NCBI GenBank assembly: GCA_016177065.1
Contig: JACOVZ010000030.1
Span: 1-5,099 of the forward strand
DNA from: Candidatus Wildermuthbacteria bacterium
GTDB lineage: Bacteria; Patescibacteriota; Minisyncoccia; Minisyncoccales; UBA10102
Direction of reading: 5' to 3'
Length of the DNA: 5,099 nucleotides
Below, piece by piece: positions 3,714-5,099 of the stretch. The stretch's first letter is position 1. Each line of letters starts with the position of its first letter. A program made the position numbers and the translations under genes. The notes under the pieces were generated by a model, which saw only the letters and a program-made list of their open reading frames with translations, had not been told where the DNA came from and searched no databases.

Positions 3714-4369
3714 GCGTGCCTGCCGACGAGGCAGGGCCTGAAACTCATCCGGTGTATGGGGCAGGGCCCATGCGACCGAAGCCTTCTTACATGAAGTTTT
3801 GTGCCGTATCCCTTGTGCTTATCAAATCCGTACTGAGGATATTTCTTGTGATAGCGAAGCATAATCCTGTCCCTGGTCACCTTGGCTATGACAGAGGCTG
3901 CAGAACAGGAAAACACCTTTTCATCCGCTTTTACAATGCACAGCTGGGGCAAAGAAGATTCTATGCCTTTGGTTCCGTCTATTACCAATATATCTATATT
4001 CCTGTGTTTTTTCTTAAGCTTAGCCTGAAGATCCTTTACTGCCTTCTTCATTGCCAATTTCGTTGCCTGAAAAATATTAATGCGATCTATGACTTTCTCT
4101 GAAACAATGCCTATCCCCCACTCCATACATGCTTGAGTCATGAGCATCACATAAAACTTCTCGCGCTGTTTCCAGCTTAGCTGTTTTGAGTCTTGCATCT
4201 TCAGCAAACTTAACCGAGTCAAGGAATCCTTAGCTAAGTCAAGGATGCACACGGCAGAAGCAACCACAGGGCCTGCCAAAGGGCCGCGTCCCGCTTCGTC
4301 AATGCAGGCAATGCAGTTGTATCCTTTTTTCCAGAGTTTTTGCTCCTCTTTCAAGTTTGAATACCGCAT
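3698..4369 (-). CDS. rnhB: Ribonuclease HII
   Basis: Cuts the RNA strand of RNA-DNA hybrids and removes misincorporated ribonucleotides from DNA. The 223-aa protein shows the family core: IDEAGRGPLAGPVV at residues 23-36 with catalytic D24 and E25, DSKQLS at 60-65, VIDGT at 129-133 with D131, KADEKV at 147-152 with D149 as the fourth acidic ligand, and SAASVIAKVTRDR at 156-168. GFDKHKGYGTKLH and the HRMSFRP tail close the core. The ATG at 4369 was preferred over one 39 nt upstream. The upstream one would overlap dnaE, while 4369 gives the usual distance to DEAGRG and follows a TATAAT box. The C-terminus after SFRP (CLVGRHACKSF) is encoded by a GC-rich palindrome and looks non-family, as if a repeat landed at the 3' end. 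The stop lies inside the predicted rpmF promoter. Confidence 0.96.
   Translation of the reverse strand: MRYSNLKEEQKLWKKGYNCIACIDEAGRGPLAGPVVASAVCILDLAKDSLTRLSLLKMQDSKQLSWKQREKFYVMLMTQACMEWGIGIVSEKVIDRINIFQATKLAMKKAVKDLQAKLKKKHRNIDILVIDGTKGIESSLPQLCIVKADEKVFSCSAASVIAKVTRDRIMLRYHKKYPQYGFDKHKGYGTKLHVRRLRSHGPCPIHRMSFRPCLVGRHACKSF
3719..3735. repeat. GC-rich palindrome inside the rnhB 3' end
   Basis: CCTGCC (3719-3724) and GGCAGG (3730-3735) form a 6-bp inverted repeat with a 5-nt spacer. A GGCAGGGCC direct repeat occurs at 3730-3738 and 3760-3768, exactly 30 bp apart. A second imperfect hairpin ATGGG/CCCAT sits at 3756-3771. The palindrome encodes the unusual end of RNase HII. A similar CCTGCCC/GGTCAGG arm pair lies at about 1716-1733. 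It resembles a small dispersed palindromic repeat, but two copies cannot establish a family. Confidence 0.5.
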
Positions 4370-4385
4370 ACGATTATTATACAAT
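4357..4385 (+). promoter_or_regulatory. Predicted sigma70-type promoter of dnaE
   Basis: TTGAAT at 4357-4362 and TACAAT at 4380-4385 are separated by 17 nt, a good match in sequence and spacing. Transcription would start near 4392, about 6 nt before the dnaE ATG, leaving no room for a ribosome site. The -35 box lies inside the first codons of rnhB, and the -10 box overlaps the opposing rnhB -10 box. Prediction from sequence only. Confidence 0.5.
4376..4381 (-). promoter_or_regulatory. Predicted -10 box of rnhB (leaderless start)
   Basis: The minus strand reads TATAAT exactly here, followed by 6 nt and the rnhB ATG at 4369. Transcription would begin at or next to the start codon. No convincing -35 hexamer is found at 16-18 nt (best is ATTTCA, 3 of 6 matches, lying over the dnaE start codon). 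The box overlaps the dnaE -10 box by 2 bp, so the two promoters probably cannot be occupied at once. Confidence 0.45.
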
Positions 4386-4397
4386 ACCTTCGTATCT

Positions 4398-5099
4398 ATG
4401 AAATTCACCCATCTTCACATCCACTCCCAATACTCGCTTTTAGACGGCCTTCCTAAGATACATCAGCTCATAGACCACGTAAAAAAGCTTGGCATGGATT
4501 CTGTGGCGCTCACAGATCATGGCAACATGTATGGCGCTATTGAGTTTTACAAGCAAGCCAAGGCAAAAGGCATCAAGCCAATTCTCGGAGCTGAAGTATA
4601 TCTGGCCTTTGAGAACATGGCAGACAAGCGCCCGGGAATTGATGACACGATATATCATCTCATTCTTTTGGTAAAAAATATTGAAGGATACCGCAATCTC
4701 GTAAAGCTTCTCACTGAGGCGCATCTAAACGGATACTACTACAAACCAAGAATTGACGAAGCGCTTCTTTCCCAGCACTCTTTAGGGCTTATCGCTCTTT
4801 CTTCTTGTTTAACAGGCAAGATTTCCCGCCTCATCCTTTCAAAGCGCTTTGAAGAAGCTGAAGCCGCAGCTTTGAATTATGAAAGAATATTCGGCAAAGG
4901 AAACTTTTACCTGGAAGTCCAGAGGCACCCGCATATTCCAGAGCAGAAAATTGTGGAATCTCATCTTCTGAAATTATCAGAGAAAACAGGTATTCCTCTT
5001 GTTGCAACCGCTGACTCTCACTACTTGAATCCGGAAGATGCAGAGGCTCAGGATATTTTAATGCTCATTAATACAGGAGCGAAATCCGAAGATAAGGAA
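4398..5099 (+). CDS. dnaE: DNA polymerase III alpha subunit, N-terminal part (runs off window)
   Basis: Replicative DNA polymerase catalytic subunit. Only the first 234 codons are in the window and no stop is reached. The N-terminal PHP domain is clear. Residues 5-17 read HLHIHSQYSLLDG, with the metal-binding histidine cluster H5/H7/H9. TDHGNMYG follows at 39-46, GAEVY at 64-68, a YHLILLVKN strand at 86-94, GYYYKPRID at 112-120, LSSCLTGKI at 134-142 and the ATADSHYL motif at 203-210. The PHP metal ligands visible here appear kept, so a proofreading-type PHP domain is possible, though that is inference. The palm domain with the polymerase aspartates lies outside the window. The ATG fits the family, since this motif normally begins within a few residues of the start. 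No Shine-Dalgarno sequence precedes it. It is divergent from rnhB with only 28 bp between the two start codons. The call is secure. Confidence 0.97.
   Translation, partial: MKFTHLHIHSQYSLLDGLPKIHQLIDHVKKLGMDSVALTDHGNMYGAIEFYKQAKAKGIKPILGAEVYLAFENMADKRPGIDDTIYHLILLVKNIEGYRNLVKLLTEAHLNGYYYKPRIDEALLSQHSLGLIALSSCLTGKISRLILSKRFEEAEAAALNYERIFGKGNFYLEVQRHPHIPEQKIVESHLLKLSEKTGIPLVATADSHYLNPEDAEAQDILMLINTGAKSEDKE

Noticed and set aside
3431..4102. 223-aa plus-strand frame
   Set aside because: It is antisense to rnhB, rpmF and the start of nusB, all of which are unmistakable.
4370..4408. Longer rnhB start 13 codons upstream
   Set aside because: It would overlap the dnaE start, add residues not expected before the conserved core, and lie upstream of the TATAAT box.
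4440..4724. 94-aa minus-strand frame and similar frames at 4489-4674
   Set aside because: These lie within the dnaE PHP domain coding sequence.
1..5099. CRISPR array or diversity-generating repeat pair
   Set aside because: No regularly spaced direct repeats or template/variable repeat pair are visible. The only close direct repeats are short (9 nt at 1596-1618 and 3730-3768).

Overview
The window looks like a piece of a small, host-associated-type bacterial genome, most likely a Candidate Phyla Radiation (Patescibacteria, Parcubacteria-like) lineage. This is inferred from the style of the core proteins: an RNase HII starting close to its DEAGRGPLAGP motif, an RNase III with an ILANTFEA second motif, and an S16 with an Ala/Pro/Glu tail. 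Tight packing and the near absence of Shine-Dalgarno sequences before the housekeeping genes point the same way. The standard code with TGA as stop is used (rpsP ends in TGA). The phylum cannot be proven from this window.

Right part (about 1948-5099): conserved information-processing genes. dnaE (DNA polymerase III alpha, first 234 residues) runs rightward off the window from 4398. Divergent from it, on the minus strand, are rnhB (RNase HII), then a compact rpmF-nusB-rnc-rpsP block: L32, NusB, RNase III, S16. Gene spacings are 11 nt, a 1-nt overlap and 4 nt. rnhB and rpmF each have a promoter-like sequence ending 6-7 nt before the ATG, so both may be leaderless. The rnhB and dnaE promoters overlap at their -10 boxes.

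Left part (1-1947): no recognisable conserved gene. A near-consensus extended -10 promoter (TTGACA, 17 nt, TGC-TATACT) overlaps the rpsP stop codon and points leftward into this region. Downstream are small minus-strand ORFs: a possible 66-aa one, an 88-aa basic-tailed protein with a perfect AAGGAGGT site, a 72-aa two-helix membrane protein with a good ribosome site, and a 79-aa soluble protein. They are separated by about eleven hairpins with stems of 6 to 20 base pairs. In the imperfect hairpins, almost all non-Watson-Crick pairs are G-U in the minus-strand RNA and would be A-C in the plus strand. Two hairpins (554-613 and 1752-1803) are diverged copies of one element, with a 2-bp insertion matched on both arms. 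This is the part most likely to be undescribed: a strongly promoted, structured, small-ORF transcript read after a ribosomal/RNase III operon.

How it fits together: the core block makes ribosomal proteins, an rRNA antitermination factor and the dsRNA-cutting enzyme. The hairpin-rich transcript beyond it, partly reachable by read-through, would be a natural RNase III substrate. That link is inference only.
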